NCBI GenBank assembly: GCA_018343915.1
Contig: JABRWF010000003.1
Span: 3,472,001-3,536,000, forward strand
Length of the DNA: 64,000 nucleotides
DNA from: Agroathelia rolfsii
Lineage: Eukaryota; Basidiomycota; Agaricomycetes; Amylocorticiales; Amylocorticiaceae
Direction: 5' to 3'
Below the pieces are notes generated by a model. That model made no database searches and had not been told where the DNA came from. It saw nothing but the letters and a program-made list of their open reading frames with translations. The position numbers and the translations under genes were made by a program. The stretch's first letter is position 1. The number at the start of each line of letters is the position of its first letter. Shown here in pieces: positions 50,793 to 62,523 of this stretch.

Positions 50793-50867
50793 AATTGAAG
50801 TAAGAATTGGCAGAAAAAAGTCAGAGAAGGGGAGTAGTAATACATTAAACCCAAGTTGTATTATGAG

Positions 50868-50877
50868 CCTTTTATGC
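50868..50877 (-). promoter_or_regulatory. TATA-like box of esterase A
   Basis: Minus-strand CATAAAAGG lies about 80 bases before the esterase A start; paralogue B has TATAAAAG at the same distance. Confidence 0.4.
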
Positions 50878-52344
50878 CAATCAGGATGGAACATGACTCC
50901 TGGGTCACGCAGGACTCAAATGAGACGTAATGGGGGGGGGGATCTTCCATGACAGGCAATGCACGTCAACTGGGACCTTCGTTCGACCACAACAGTTGAA
51001 ACAAACAGCATGGAAAGTAGACAAAAATGACTACGGAGGACGGCGCCCGAGCGCCCCGTAACAAATAGAAGCACTGTGGATATTCTCGATTTTCTATGGA
51101 TGGAGATCGATGAAAGCCGGACTATTTCAACTGTATTAATCGGGAAAAAAACTTTTGGTTTTTAAGGACTTCTATCTCCGTTGCTCAAACGCACATGGCC
51201 ATAGCATATACTGGGTTTAAAGTAACAAATAAACCCAGTCGCTTTCTTTTGGTGTATGTGCCCTAGCTAGTCTAAGGTACCATCGCTGCATCGATGATCT
51301 GGAACAGTATGGATGAGATTCTTGACACATGACGACAGGAGGAATCAGGGTATTGCAGCCCATGGAATGAGTGGTCTCCGAGGCGCATGACCGGACGACG
51401 ACAGATAAGATAGGAAGAGGTCAGGAATAATGCACACGGTAGCACCACTGTTTGGAAGGGCCCTGACGTTGCGATTGGCCCCATGACCACGTGCGCTTTA
51501 GTTGTCGTCACCAGTAGTAACACCGCTAGCTTTTGCGTAGGGCCGTCGGCTGTATTCATTCTCCTGAGGTCTCAGGTTGGCCATCTCTGTGTATGCTCTG
51601 CAGGAAACCGGTATGTGCGATCGCTGTAGATTTATGGGCACATTGGACTGCTAGTGGTTGAGATTGGCCTGACAAAAGGCTCCACGGGCTTGGAATAGAG
51701 AACAGAAATAACCTGCAGATGGCGAATTGGAGGAAAAGGAAACGGAAATGCATCCGGTGACAATTACATAAGCACCAGCACCCAATCAGGACAATACGCC
51801 ACTGTCATTCATGATGTCACTGCCAGTACTTCACAGCATTAACTTGAACTTACCACTGCTCTGGCGAACTGTACAGGAGCCCTACTATTATAGCGCCATT
51901 ACACGTATCGTGCTTTGATCTTCAGACTGAAATCGGGAGACACTACACTTTAGTTCAACTTTCAACATACGGTATCGTGTACCCCGATGGCCGTACTACT
52001 GACACAATCACATGAACCGTCCTGGTCTATAGCTCTTCCAGTTTGAACTCTTGTGAGCATGTGCTTTGTATCCCCAGAAAGCATCCCCACATCGCTAAAT
52101 GCTGGCCATTGAATAGCTTCTTCTAAGCGACCGTCTGTATTGAGCCACCTCGCTTCAGAAGACGAGCACCTATGACACCTCGTCGTCCAAACGTCGCACA
52201 AGGACAGCCTAAAGTCACATGTTCCAACATAAAATCATGTATCTTTTGATTGAGTGCCTTGCGGCCCACATATAAGATTATAAATTAATCTAAAAATCAA
52301 GGAATAATAAGTAGATGTTGATAGTATAGTAGATCTAAGGTCTT
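50878..52344. other. 1.5 kb intergenic stretch between esterases A and B
   Basis: Upstream flank of esterase A and 3' flank of esterase B. A run of nine G lies near 50932 and a small GGCGC/GCGCC hairpin near 51041-51054. No gene is supported; short ORFs have no recognisable content. Confidence 0.5.
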
Positions 52345-54737
52345 TTAAAATCTGAACTCCGTCTGAAGGACGTTAATGAGGTCGAGCTGAGAAGCGCGGT
52401 AGGTGTCAGGTGTAAGGGTCAGGATGTCCGGGTCTTCAAAGGTTAAGACCAATGGGCTAGAAGTGTTGTACTGCGCCCATGTAACATTGGCGAGAGCGCT
52501 AGTCAGCGTGCTGCCGTTAGAGACCAAGGCGTTGTAGTTGGGATCCAATCGGTATGCAAAGTTGGCTAGAGGGAAATAGTGAGTTTAGAGAGTGTATGCT
52601 ATGCAGCAGTAGATAAGATAGTCCTTACCAAGGAAGTCAGCGCCTACCCAATCAGGCGTGTCAGTATAAAGGTAGTACTCCTGGAGATCACTTCCATGGA
52701 AAGCACCAAGGATTGAGTCGGAGGTCTGACCCCGCTGGAACACTATATATCGTCCGTTATTAGCAATTGCCTGGAAGATGAATGATATAGATCACTCACG
52801 ATATCCCCAAACGTTTTGAGTTTGTGAGATTGTCGCAAGCATGGAGCGACGAGGCGCTTGGAAGTTGAAATCACCGTTGAAAGCAGCAATACGCTTAAAT
52901 TCAGGCCTGAATAGATTGGTTGAGTTTAATATGTAAAATCAACGAGAATGAGACGCTAACGTGATAGAATAGTTCGTTCCAGTGTTGAATGGAGATCCCT
53001 AGTTGATGGACAAGGTCAATAATTTAATCCAATCTGTTGTTCCAAGGAATCCATACCTGGCTGGGGTCCGAAGGGTAAGCCTCGGCGATCTGAGCGAGTA
53101 CAGTCGAGTTAGCATTTCCAAACCTGAATGTTGATGTTAGCAATTAATTGGACATATGCACATGGATTCTTACTCAGTAAGGACCCAGCCCGAGAATCCA
53201 GCGTCATCACTATAACCAGGACACTAGTTTAGCCCTAATTGACAAAACACTGAGATCAATGCACAGCACTCACGTCACGTTCAAAGTCACGAGCGAAAAC
53301 AGTGTTCCTTCATCAGCACATTCACCTGCTACTACCGGAAGGTGGAGGTAGTCACCCTCGGCAATAGATTGCCTGAAGGTTTTTTCAATAAGGCCACCAG
53401 GTCCCTCAACCCTGGGTCCCCAAGTAAGATTGAGACCTGAGTAAGAGATGACGCTATTCGTAGTGCTGATGGCATCCATGAGTGTGTCATAGGGAACTTG
53501 ACGAAGGCAGTCCAAAGAGGAATTGTATGCAGACGAAGAGCAGTTGGTGTATGCAACCAATTGATCATAGGATCCCTGGGCTTCCTCAGCGGCGATGATG
53601 GGCTGAGTATATCCAGAGTTCATGACCACACCACGGAAAAGATTATCATCACGGCCACCGTAGGCAGCCATGTGTGCAAGAATGGACATTGAGCCGGCAC
53701 TCTCACCCCACCTATTATTTGATCCTCATAATTAGTTTTTGCTTTGATCGCAATAGCTACGTAGACTTACAGGATAACCTTGTCAGGATCACCACCAAAC
53801 TGGGAGATATATTCATGTACCCAGTTGAAAGCTGCTCGTTCTAGATAGCAAAACGTGTTAAATGAATAATTAAAGCAGAAAAATCATCGACTTACGATCG
53901 TAAATACCAACATTGACGCTTCCCGCCGCCAAGGCCTCACTACCACCCAAGAAACCAAAAGCTATGTACGAATTTAACATCCATGAGTGATAAAAAAATA
54001 AATGTACCATGGACATACCATTCACGCGATAGTTGAGCGAAATGTAGATAATGGGCTGGTTAGTGCCGATCGACCTTTCAACGATCGGAGTACCGTCCGC
54101 GGCCGAGCCATCACCATAGGAGAAACCACCTGAGAAATGATAAGGAAAGCTCCAGTAAAGCAGATCCATTTAGCTCACCTCCATAGAGCCACTAAAAAAA
54201 TATTTTTGTACACTTAGGTCGTTTGAACTGATTATATGCAGCGTGTTTACTCACGATAACAACTGGTAGCTTAGCATCAGCGCCAACACCAGCAGGTCTG
54301 ATGATGTTCAAGTATAAACCTAAATTAATTCCACATTTAGTTACGTGAAACTGTTTTCGATGGGAAAACCTACAATCTTCAGATGCATTTGCGGTTGAGC
54401 CACCAAAGAGGGCTGCTAGCGTATCTGCATCCAATCCTAGTGGGTCGAGTGCACCAGGCGGACTGACAGGATTTTGCTGTGGGCAGGCGTCGCCATAAGA
54501 TGTCGCCTGCTTCGTCCCGTTGAAGGGGATAGGTGCCACTGGGCGCCTGAAACGTAGGTCCCCAACTGGTGGGCTGGCGTAAGGAACGCCCAAGAAAGAA
54601 TCTGTTGTATTATCTGTGGAACCCTGGAAGGAGCCATAATCCAGGGAGATTATGGGGCCTGCTGAGGTAGCCACGGCCATGGACCTCAGAACGATGAGGC
54701 CAGTGGCGAGGGCGCGCCAAGTCCGGGAAGATGACAT
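52345..54737 (-). CDS. Secreted type-B carboxylesterase/lipase, paralogue B
   Basis: Same family and exon layout as A. Start 54737 gives signal peptide MSSSRTWRALATGLIVLRSM..ATSA, then PIISLDYGSFQGSTDNTTDS, LGVPYASPPVGDLRFRRP and NASEDC. It shares with A the GGFSYGDGSAADGTPIVERS segment. The nucleophile elbow is VWGESAGSMSILAHMAAYGG (Gly-Glu-Ser, where the three others have Gly-Gln-Ser). The acid lies in VVAGECADEGTLFS and the base in GAFHGSDLQEYYLY. It ends DLINVLQTEFRF, stop at 52345. The catalytic triad is complete and introns sit at the same positions as in A, which supports tandem duplication. Confidence 0.88.
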
Positions 54738-54814
54738 TATTACGATACTAATGAATCAGGTAGAGGGTATCGAAGGAGACCAGTGGTGCAAAACACAGAG
54801 CTAAGCAGCACACC

Positions 54815-54822
54815 CTTTTATA
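54815..54822 (-). promoter_or_regulatory. TATA box of esterase B
   Basis: Minus-strand TATAAAAG, 78 bases before the start codon. Confidence 0.55.
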
Positions 54823-56820
54823 CACAAGCGCCTATGCACCACCTAATGACACTCCACATAAGCCCTGTTGATCCCTGGCTGTAGTTGTTTCGGTACCTAT
54901 AATGTCCATCAAAAAATCAAAAGCAGAAACTCTTCAAGGGTGCGACAAATTATGCAATCATCCGGCGCTGTAGCTCATCTCAGCTCAGTAAATCATTAAC
55001 ACCACAAACAAGAGTGCTTACCGAGATCAGAGAGGAGCTTTCGCTTAAGTGAGATGACAGGAACAAGTACCTGTTCTTGAAAAATTCATGATGGGGCATG
55101 AGCTGGAGATCGTTTACCCTTCAAGAATGGTTCCTATAGGCACTGGGACTGATGTTTAATCATGTGGAGCATATGAAAGACACAGCAAGCCATGTCAAAT
55201 ATGATGTGTAATGAGTCGCATCGACGTTAGGCTAGTTATTCATCCTCAAAGCAGCACCGTGTGTAACATTATCATCTCAACACCTAAAGTACCAGTTTGC
55301 AGTGTTAATGTTCATATAACTGTTTGATGCACTTTCCAACCGGCAATGAACATAATGTTTAGATATTCTCCATGGAGAAAATGATGCGAATGCAAAACAA
55401 TAAATCACGGGTAAACAGAGTAGGAGGGGTATAACCATCAGTGCCTCCAAGCGGAGAGCGGCGGAGTACGCGCGATGTGTCGGGTGCAAACGAGGAGGCA
55501 GGGCCAGTCGCAATGATGAACCTTTGAGGACATCAGAGTTCCTAGAACGGGCAGAGGAGAACAGCATTTTAGCGTTTTCACCTCGCAAAAAAGACCGTGC
55601 ATTCCATTCTGGCTCCTTGCACGTGCTGGCATTCTAATGAGGAGGATATTTTTAGACAATACTTTTTGCGGATCATGTTTCCTTCTATGGAAACGACGAT
55701 GAATTTGTTCGCTCGAGCGCTCCGATGACACCGCAGTTCTGGCGGAGCAACGCGTATTACAGGTGCGAGAATCACAAAGGTTTGAACGCCAGTGAATCAT
55801 TGCCTCCGAGAAACAGCCGACACTATTATAGCCAGCTGTGAGCGGAAGGTATAGCTAAATTTTCGACAAAGACGCGGGACATCTCCGCAGTGGTACGTGT
55901 CTCTGAGGTCTTCGACTTGAACCATGTAAACCTGACCAGTGCAACCAAGGGCACTGTACTAGGCTAGGCTACTGATGGTACTTGAATACAGGGGCACCAA
56001 TGTATCAGCGCCAGTGGGCCGCTAGCATGGCTATAGGCAACATGTTTGACGCGATATGCGAGCCAGGGATAAATGACCCGTCGATGTACGGACAAAGTAA
56101 TGCCAGGCACACATTTGCAGAATAGTGTTCCAGATATACACTTGAGATCGCATAAAGGCCATCAGTAATGAAAGTGTTGCCTATTACGGTACAGTGGTTT
56201 GAATTTTCCTGTTGTAAACCCGTAACAGCTGTTACTAGCGCCGTTGAGCACGGCGACGCTATTTGGTTAGCACCGAGAGTTGTGTGCTTCAACAAGACTA
56301 GCCAATGGTGAATGAGGGTTCTCATGTCCCCATATCATTCAACAACCGCACAAAACATCGGTGCCATTGAAGCCCAAGGTACCGAGCCTGACGCTGGATG
56401 TTTTGGTGGTGTATCGTGCTGGAAAACTCGGATTTTACTCAAAGACTCTGCCAAAATTATCCTGCTTGTGAAATCACATAAATTGGTCCGAGACTCATAC
56501 CAAATTCTTGTCCAAAAGCTACCAGAGGGCCTCGAGCTCCAAACACGGCCACAGCTAATACCATATTTGATACAAGTTGGATTACATCAATGGAACCATT
56601 TGCTAGCGGTACAAACTTGTAGTCATGGATGACGGAAGAACACCGGCTGTCGGGGCGTCTTTACTTCGGGATAAAGCATCTTCTTCATTCGACAGGCCAG
56701 CTCAAGGCCCTATCTGATCTGATAAGCATCCTAGACATAAATCTGCCCCCCCCATACTCTGTTTAGCGCACGAAATCTACATTACTCCTCGTTCTTGAAC
56801 TCACGTAGTTTTCGTCCGCC
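54823..56820. other. 2 kb intergenic stretch, divergent promoters of esterase B and the lactonase
   Basis: No gene is supported. Overlapping minus-strand ORFs (55277-55800, 56005-56325) and a plus-strand ORF (56312-56632) lack motifs and consistent frames. A C-run precedes the lactonase near 56744. Confidence 0.45.
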
Positions 56821-58040
56821 ATGACAGCTTATCAAATACTAGTTTCCTCCTACACATCGTCTTTGACGTTGCTATCGTTCGATCCAACAGCAACAGCAGC
56901 AGACCAGGTGCTGAAGATACTTGCCGCTTCGGAAGTTGGCCATCACCCTTCCTGGGTTACACGCAACCCCAGTGATCGATCGCAAGTATTTACAGGACTT
57001 GAACAAACCGATGGTAGAGTTGTCGTCGTGCGTGTTGACGATGGTCAGCTGAGCGTGCAGGCGGAAGCGCAGAGCGGTGGTGCTGATCCAGCCTCATTGC
57101 TCGTCTTATCCGGCGGTCAACTTCTCGTGGGAAACGTAAAGCACTCCTGATTTGCATGATGATGATCCCACTTGAAATTAACTATGGGTAACAAATATGT
57201 GCATATATAGTATTCAGGTTCTACGCTGGGTATCTTCGACATCTCTGCTTCAGAAGGACTACGGACCAAAGAGCCAAGCCAGATCCTCCACTTTGAAGGA
57301 TCTGGACCAAACCAGGACCGTCAAGAGCGCTCGCATCCACACGATGTAGTCTGGAATGCAAGCAACGAGGAACTCCTCGTGCCGGATCTCGGTGCTGATA
57401 AAACCTGGCGCCTGACCAACACGGGCGATAAATGGACTATCGCTGGTTTTGTGCAGTATGAACCCGGTTCGGGTCCGAGACATGTCGTCGTACGAGGTAA
57501 AATTTTATTTTCTCTTGCTATCATTATGTATCCTTCATTTTCCTGAAGTTGAACTACCCAGATGGTATTCTGTATAGTGTGTTGGAGCTGGGCTGCCAAC
57601 TGGCTTCACATAAACTGCCTGCCCTTCCCGCCGCACCCGAATTTATCGCATCTTTGTCAACGCTGAGGGAGCCGCCTGAGGCAACCGACCCACAGTCGCC
57701 GATGCTTTGCGCGGAGGTGCTCTTTCCCCCACCATCGGCATCATTCCCGCGTCGACTAGTTTACGTGTCGAACCGAAATGACCCCCACCCAGAGGGTGAC
57801 ACCATTGCGGTATTTGAGACTTCTTCAGACGGTGGACTGACTCTCGTTGCGGAGATACGCACGGGTCTGAATCATTTACGTGGGATGTCTTTCGGAGGTC
57901 CCGACTCGCGCTACCTCTTTGCGGGGGGCGTCCATGGTGGAGGTGTCAAGGTCTTTGAACGCGTCGAAGCTGGTGTGGGGTTACGGGAGATAGCTAAGCT
58001 GGCATTGGATAGCCCGACAGGTTTCCTATGGATGGATTGA
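56821..58040 (+). CDS. Lactonase-fold (6-phosphogluconolactonase-like) seven-bladed beta-propeller
   Basis: Cytosolic protein of the Lactonase family (Pfam PF10282 type), related to bacterial Pgl and fungal carboxy-cis,cis-muconate cyclases; true substrate unknown. Exons 56821-57135, 57211-57496 and 57562-58040 join in frame to 359 residues. It starts MTAYQILVSSYTSSLTLLSF, an opening blade. Typical markers are VGHHPSWVTRNPSDRSQVFT, SHPHDVVWNASNEELLVPDL with GSGPRHVVVR (repeated His/Arg loops), LVYVSNRNDPHPEGDTIAVF and TGLNHLRGMSFGGPDSRYLF. It ends SPTGFLWMD. No signal peptide. It sits in the middle of the esterase array, between the two oppositely oriented pairs, so it could act on lactone or acid products, but this is inference from position only. 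Confidence 0.88.
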
Positions 58041-58997
58041 TACATTTAGACCCGTGCTATGTGTCGCGCTCTCGTCGTCTGCTATGTTTGTCTCAAGCGC
58101 TCTGAGGGCGGTAATTAAGCCTAGCGATAGAACGCAGCATGTATAACTCATGACCTGCACGATATCTCAGGCAGTGCTCTCAGCTGATATGTGTTTGAAT
58201 CATCACGGTACTCATGCGGGTAAAGGATTCATTGGAATGAGTACAATGCAAGAGGGCGCAGGAAAGGGCATGTCTTCGGGCCGAAGTATGAACAGACTTC
58301 GCAGCCAATGATGGCCCGATTTACCAGTTCCTGGATTGGGCACACGTCTGCTCACGTGCTGCGGAGTGGTAATCACGTTGCCCGTCCTGTGACCTACTCG
58401 CCTTCACTCGGTACCTCTTTGGATGATGGACGTCTATACATAGTTAGTGACGTCTGCAGTCAGTTCTCTGCTTTTTTTGTGCCATCGATTTTCATAATTG
58501 CAATCGCCGCTGTATTTTGACAAATTGCTGCCTATGATGTGGCTCTCTAGGGACGGAAACTGGACATAATGAAGTCCAAACGACGTAAAGAGGCTAGGCT
58601 AGCACCGCTATTCGTATATTCTTCGATAACAAGTGTCATTCTGAACATTGCCGGCAGACGATAGGTTGACATCATAATTGACTCGGTTCTACACATCACT
58701 GTCTAGCTTTATCAATGCACGAAATGAAGCGCCATAGCGTGATTGCTGTAATCATAGACGGTCTGTATCCGGATGTCGGCTCTATGCCCCCTCCACAGAT
58801 CCCCGGCCACTTTTGTCCTGGCACATTTCCCCACCAGCAGGAGATCTCACTTTATATTTATAGTCATACACATACTTAGCCTGCTCTTACGGAGGTCTGA
58901 CATGCATAAATACGCCATGTGTGGGAGATATGTGTCAATCAGAGACCAGTGACCCCTTCTCGTCTATCCCCCTCCTCATTCTAGTCTGAGTTGTACC
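58041..58997. other. Intergenic stretch, promoter region of esterase C
   Basis: No gene seen. A TATATTTA element at 58853-58860 lies about 140 bases before the esterase C start. Confidence 0.5.
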
Positions 58998-61603
58998 ATG
59001 GGTTTTGTCACGAAGACGCTGGTTGCAACACTTGCAACAGCAGTATCCCTGGTCACTTGTGCACCAAGCATATCAGCACAGTATGCTCCAGGATATACCG
59101 CTGCACCTATCGTGCCCCTCGACTATGGTTCCTATATTGGCATGACAAATCTGAATTTGTCGGTCGACTATTATCTCGGCATGGCCTATGCCCAACCACC
59201 TACGGGCAACCTACGATTCAGACGTCCCGAGCCCCCACTGAGCTTCAACGGCACGCAGAACGTGACGCAATACGGCAATTCGTGTCCACAACAGAATTCG
59301 ACGCAGGGCTTGAATGCAACACTGTCGAGTATCCCAGGGATTAATATGACAGCCATGGCACCCATCGTGAAAGAGTTCACAGCAGGGTCTGGAGTTCATG
59401 TATGGCAGGCAGAGGACTGTGAGTATCCAGATACGATGTTCTCTTGTCCATAATCTTGATATCCGATCATAGGTTTGAACCTGAACGTCTTGCGCCCGAC
59501 GAACACAACACCTCAATCAAGGCTTCCTGTAGTAGTGGTACGTACCTTGATCGATTAGAGCGAGACATGATCTCACATGAGAATATATTGTCGGATATAG
59601 TGGATGTATGGAGGTGAGTTCAAGCATAACCTACCTGTCTCAGTCCTGGCTAACTGTCTATCGGCTAGGTGGATTTGTACAAGGTGATGCATCGAGTACG
59701 GACGCGACGCCTCTCGTACAAAGATCTGTAGCCCTTGGGGAGCCTATAATTTTTGTTTCATTCAACTATCGCCTTAATGGTACGGAGTCCTCTGATAATC
59801 ATTTCAATTTAACAGCAATCTCACTAAACTACTCCTATCAGCATTTGGATTTTTAGGCGGCCGAGAAGCTGAGGCGGCTGGCAGTGTTAATGTTGGATTG
59901 TATGATCGTATGTTGAGAAGTATAGTTTCTCCAGTAGTGAAAGACTTCTCTGACAACACCTTTTGATAGAACGCATGGCGCTGCGATGGGTACAAAAATA
60001 CATCCCCCTCTTTGGTGGTGATCCGACCCGTGTCACAGTGTACGTGTTAAATCTATCTAACATGTAACCTTGACGCTCGTCTGACATCTTTCTTTCCACC
60101 TTGTAGCTGGGGTCAGAGTGCTGGTTCGATGTCCATCCTGGCTCAAATGCTTGCCTTTGGTGGGAAGGACGAAGGTCTCTTCCGCGCGGCATTCATGATG
60201 TCCGGATATACCCAAGCGTTACTTACAGCGGATCAGGCACAGCAGTCCTATGATCAGCTCGTAAGCTTCACTAATTGCTCCACGCCGACGGCTCTGGCCA
60301 CGTATAACGGATCGTCGCTGGAATGCCTCCGCAACGTCTCATTTACGACTCTGGGCCAGGCTGTGGGGAATCTGTCTGGTGTTCTTTCGTATGCCGGACT
60401 TAACCTTACGTTCGGCCCGCGCGTGGAAGGTCCCGGTGGATTCCTCCAGGATACGTTTAGGCAAGGGGTCGCCAAGGGGAAATATGTCCGCGTGCCTTTG
60501 GTTGCTGGAGAATGTGCTGATGAGGGAACGTAAGCTATGCCACCCTTCTCCATACGAAGCTCCTGTTGTTGACCGATCGCCTGGCATGCTCCATCGGCCA
60601 CACAGACTCTTTTCGATTAACACCACGAACATAACGTGAGTTCGGCTCCGGAGCTTCTTCTCGAGATTGACAGTTCACTGAGCACAATCTACAGGACCGA
60701 AGCTAACTTTAAACAATACCTCACCACTGCGTTGGTGTTCTTTTTCCAAGCTGCGCTGTCATCGTCATCTCACTAATCATGTGCTTATATCTAGATATGG
60801 TAATGCCAACGAGACTGTCCAGACCCTTCTCTCGAATGCATACACGCCCAACATCACCCAGGTGAGTATTATTTTTATCTCTCTTGTCAAGCATGGCCTG
60901 CTCACTGTCATATGACCCTAGGGCTCGCCCTACTTGACCAATGTCACCAACGCAGTAACGTGGGTTGCGAAAAATATACTGATTCACGTGGCGTACTAAC
61001 ATTAAATTTAAATAACAGACCACAATATAAACGTGTTGCTGCTTTCAGCGGCGACTTTTACTTTCAAGCACCTCGTCGTTCGATGTTTGCCAAGATGTCG
61101 AAGACGCAAAAGATTTGGTCATATCGTAAGTTACATTGGTTCCCCTATGACAAATGTATTTATAATTCTAAAATTTTTGTGTGATCATAAAGTTTTCCGC
61201 CGAGGAGAGAAAGAAAATCCCGTGCTTGGAGCGTTCCACAAGAGCGATCTGTTCGCCGAGTTCTTCTTGCCAAAAGGCCTCAATTATACCAATGATTATG
61301 TCGGAATGGACGCACTCGGTCAGTCATTCATCTCCATATTTCCCTTACCTGTCTTTGATGCTTACGAAACCACGAACAACAGTCAACTTTGCCTACCAAC
61401 TCGACCCGAATTATAATCCGTACCTGAGCCCCCCTGGCGCGGTCTCGAGCCTGCTACAGAACTACACCTGGCCGCACTACACGACCAAAAATCCCATGAT
61501 GTTTACGTTTGACGATCCGACAAACTACAGTCTTACGACAGATGATTATCGCAAGGATGAGATTGCGCTACAGAATAAATTACAAAAGGAGTTTGGATTC
61601 TAA
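58998..61603 (+). CDS. Secreted type-B carboxylesterase/lipase, paralogue C
   Basis: Start 58998 gives signal peptide MGFVTKTLVATLATAVSLVT, then VPLDYGSYIGMTNLNLSVDY, LGMAYAQPPTGNLRFRRPEP. After the first intron DC continues as LNLNVLRPTNTTPQ. The oxyanion segment is GGFVQGDASSTDATPLVQRS; the nucleophile elbow is WGQSAGSMSILAQMLAFGGK. The acid lies in VPLVAGECADEGT and the base in NPVLGAFHKSDLFAEFF, so the triad is complete. It ends IALQNKLQKEFGF, stop at 61603. Many N-glycosylation sequons (NLS, NGT, NVT, NST). It differs from A and B by the QGD in place of YGD oxyanion-side residue and the AQMLAFGG helix, which it shares with D. Confidence 0.88.
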
Positions 61604-62523
61604 TCTTAGATTCAAATTACTGTACTAGTATTATTACATGTACTATTGTTTTTTTTTTCTTCGTTTTTTCTTTTTCTCTTCTCTTCCCCGAGCTTTGTAC
61701 TTGTTTTGTTTGATGTCTTATAATGATAAATGAATGACTAGACCAATGACAAAGATGCTAGTAGTTTTGTTACAATAATCAACAAAATACTGTTATAGTC
61801 CGACGTCTCCGCCGGTGAGACATCCACGATCACAGCATGCTAAACAGCAAGGGATCTCATTTCCATGAATGGGGCTTTCTAGCATGCACGTTCATCTTGT
61901 TGACACTTTCATTGAGGTCATAGTTGTGGCTGTTTGACGTCCCCAAGGGACGATGCTAAACATAGTGAACCTAGTGCGCCAATGACGTTGTTAGTAAAGG
62001 CCTGCCGCAGCCGCCGGTTGGTGCTTGTAGCACGACCATCATCTCGTGCAGTGCAGGGAATTGCTTCTGCCTGCATGACACGATCATCTACCAATATCAT
62101 GACATCAGTGTGCTCAGATATCCTCAATACCCTTTCTATCCATGTTATCTCTGAATTATTCGTCAAGTTTTGCTCGAGAAAGCACTGAACTGCATGGTCT
62201 TTCCCACCATCACATGCATCGTATCTAGCCTGCGAGTCGTTGCCAGGCTTCTTTCTTACATGACCATGCTCCGCCAAGCGGTCCAAAATCTTCTCTCATG
62301 CTGCTCTTTTAAAGGAAAATGCCTTGATCAATACTTTTTTTTTCTCAGCACCTCCACGATCGTCATCTGTATATTTTAAGCCCACACAAGGATCATGATT
62401 CATGAAAGCTGACCCTCTTTGCCGGTATAAATACCTATGCCCACTCCCACGGGAATGGACTGAACTACCTTGACCCCTATCTGCTGCTCTTCTTTGTTTT
62501 ACCAGTCCCATATACGTACCCAC
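61604..62523. other. Intergenic stretch between esterases C and D
   Basis: Pyrimidine-rich 3' flank of esterase C (61645-61690) and promoter of esterase D. No gene is supported. Confidence 0.5.
62426..62433 (+). promoter_or_regulatory. TATA box of esterase D
   Basis: TATAAATA, 98 bases before the start codon at 62524. Confidence 0.5.

Noticed and set aside
55277..55800. Overlapping Cys/Arg-rich minus-strand ORFs between esterase B and the lactonase
   Set aside because: Several frames are open at once without codon bias or motifs; no credible splice model joins them.
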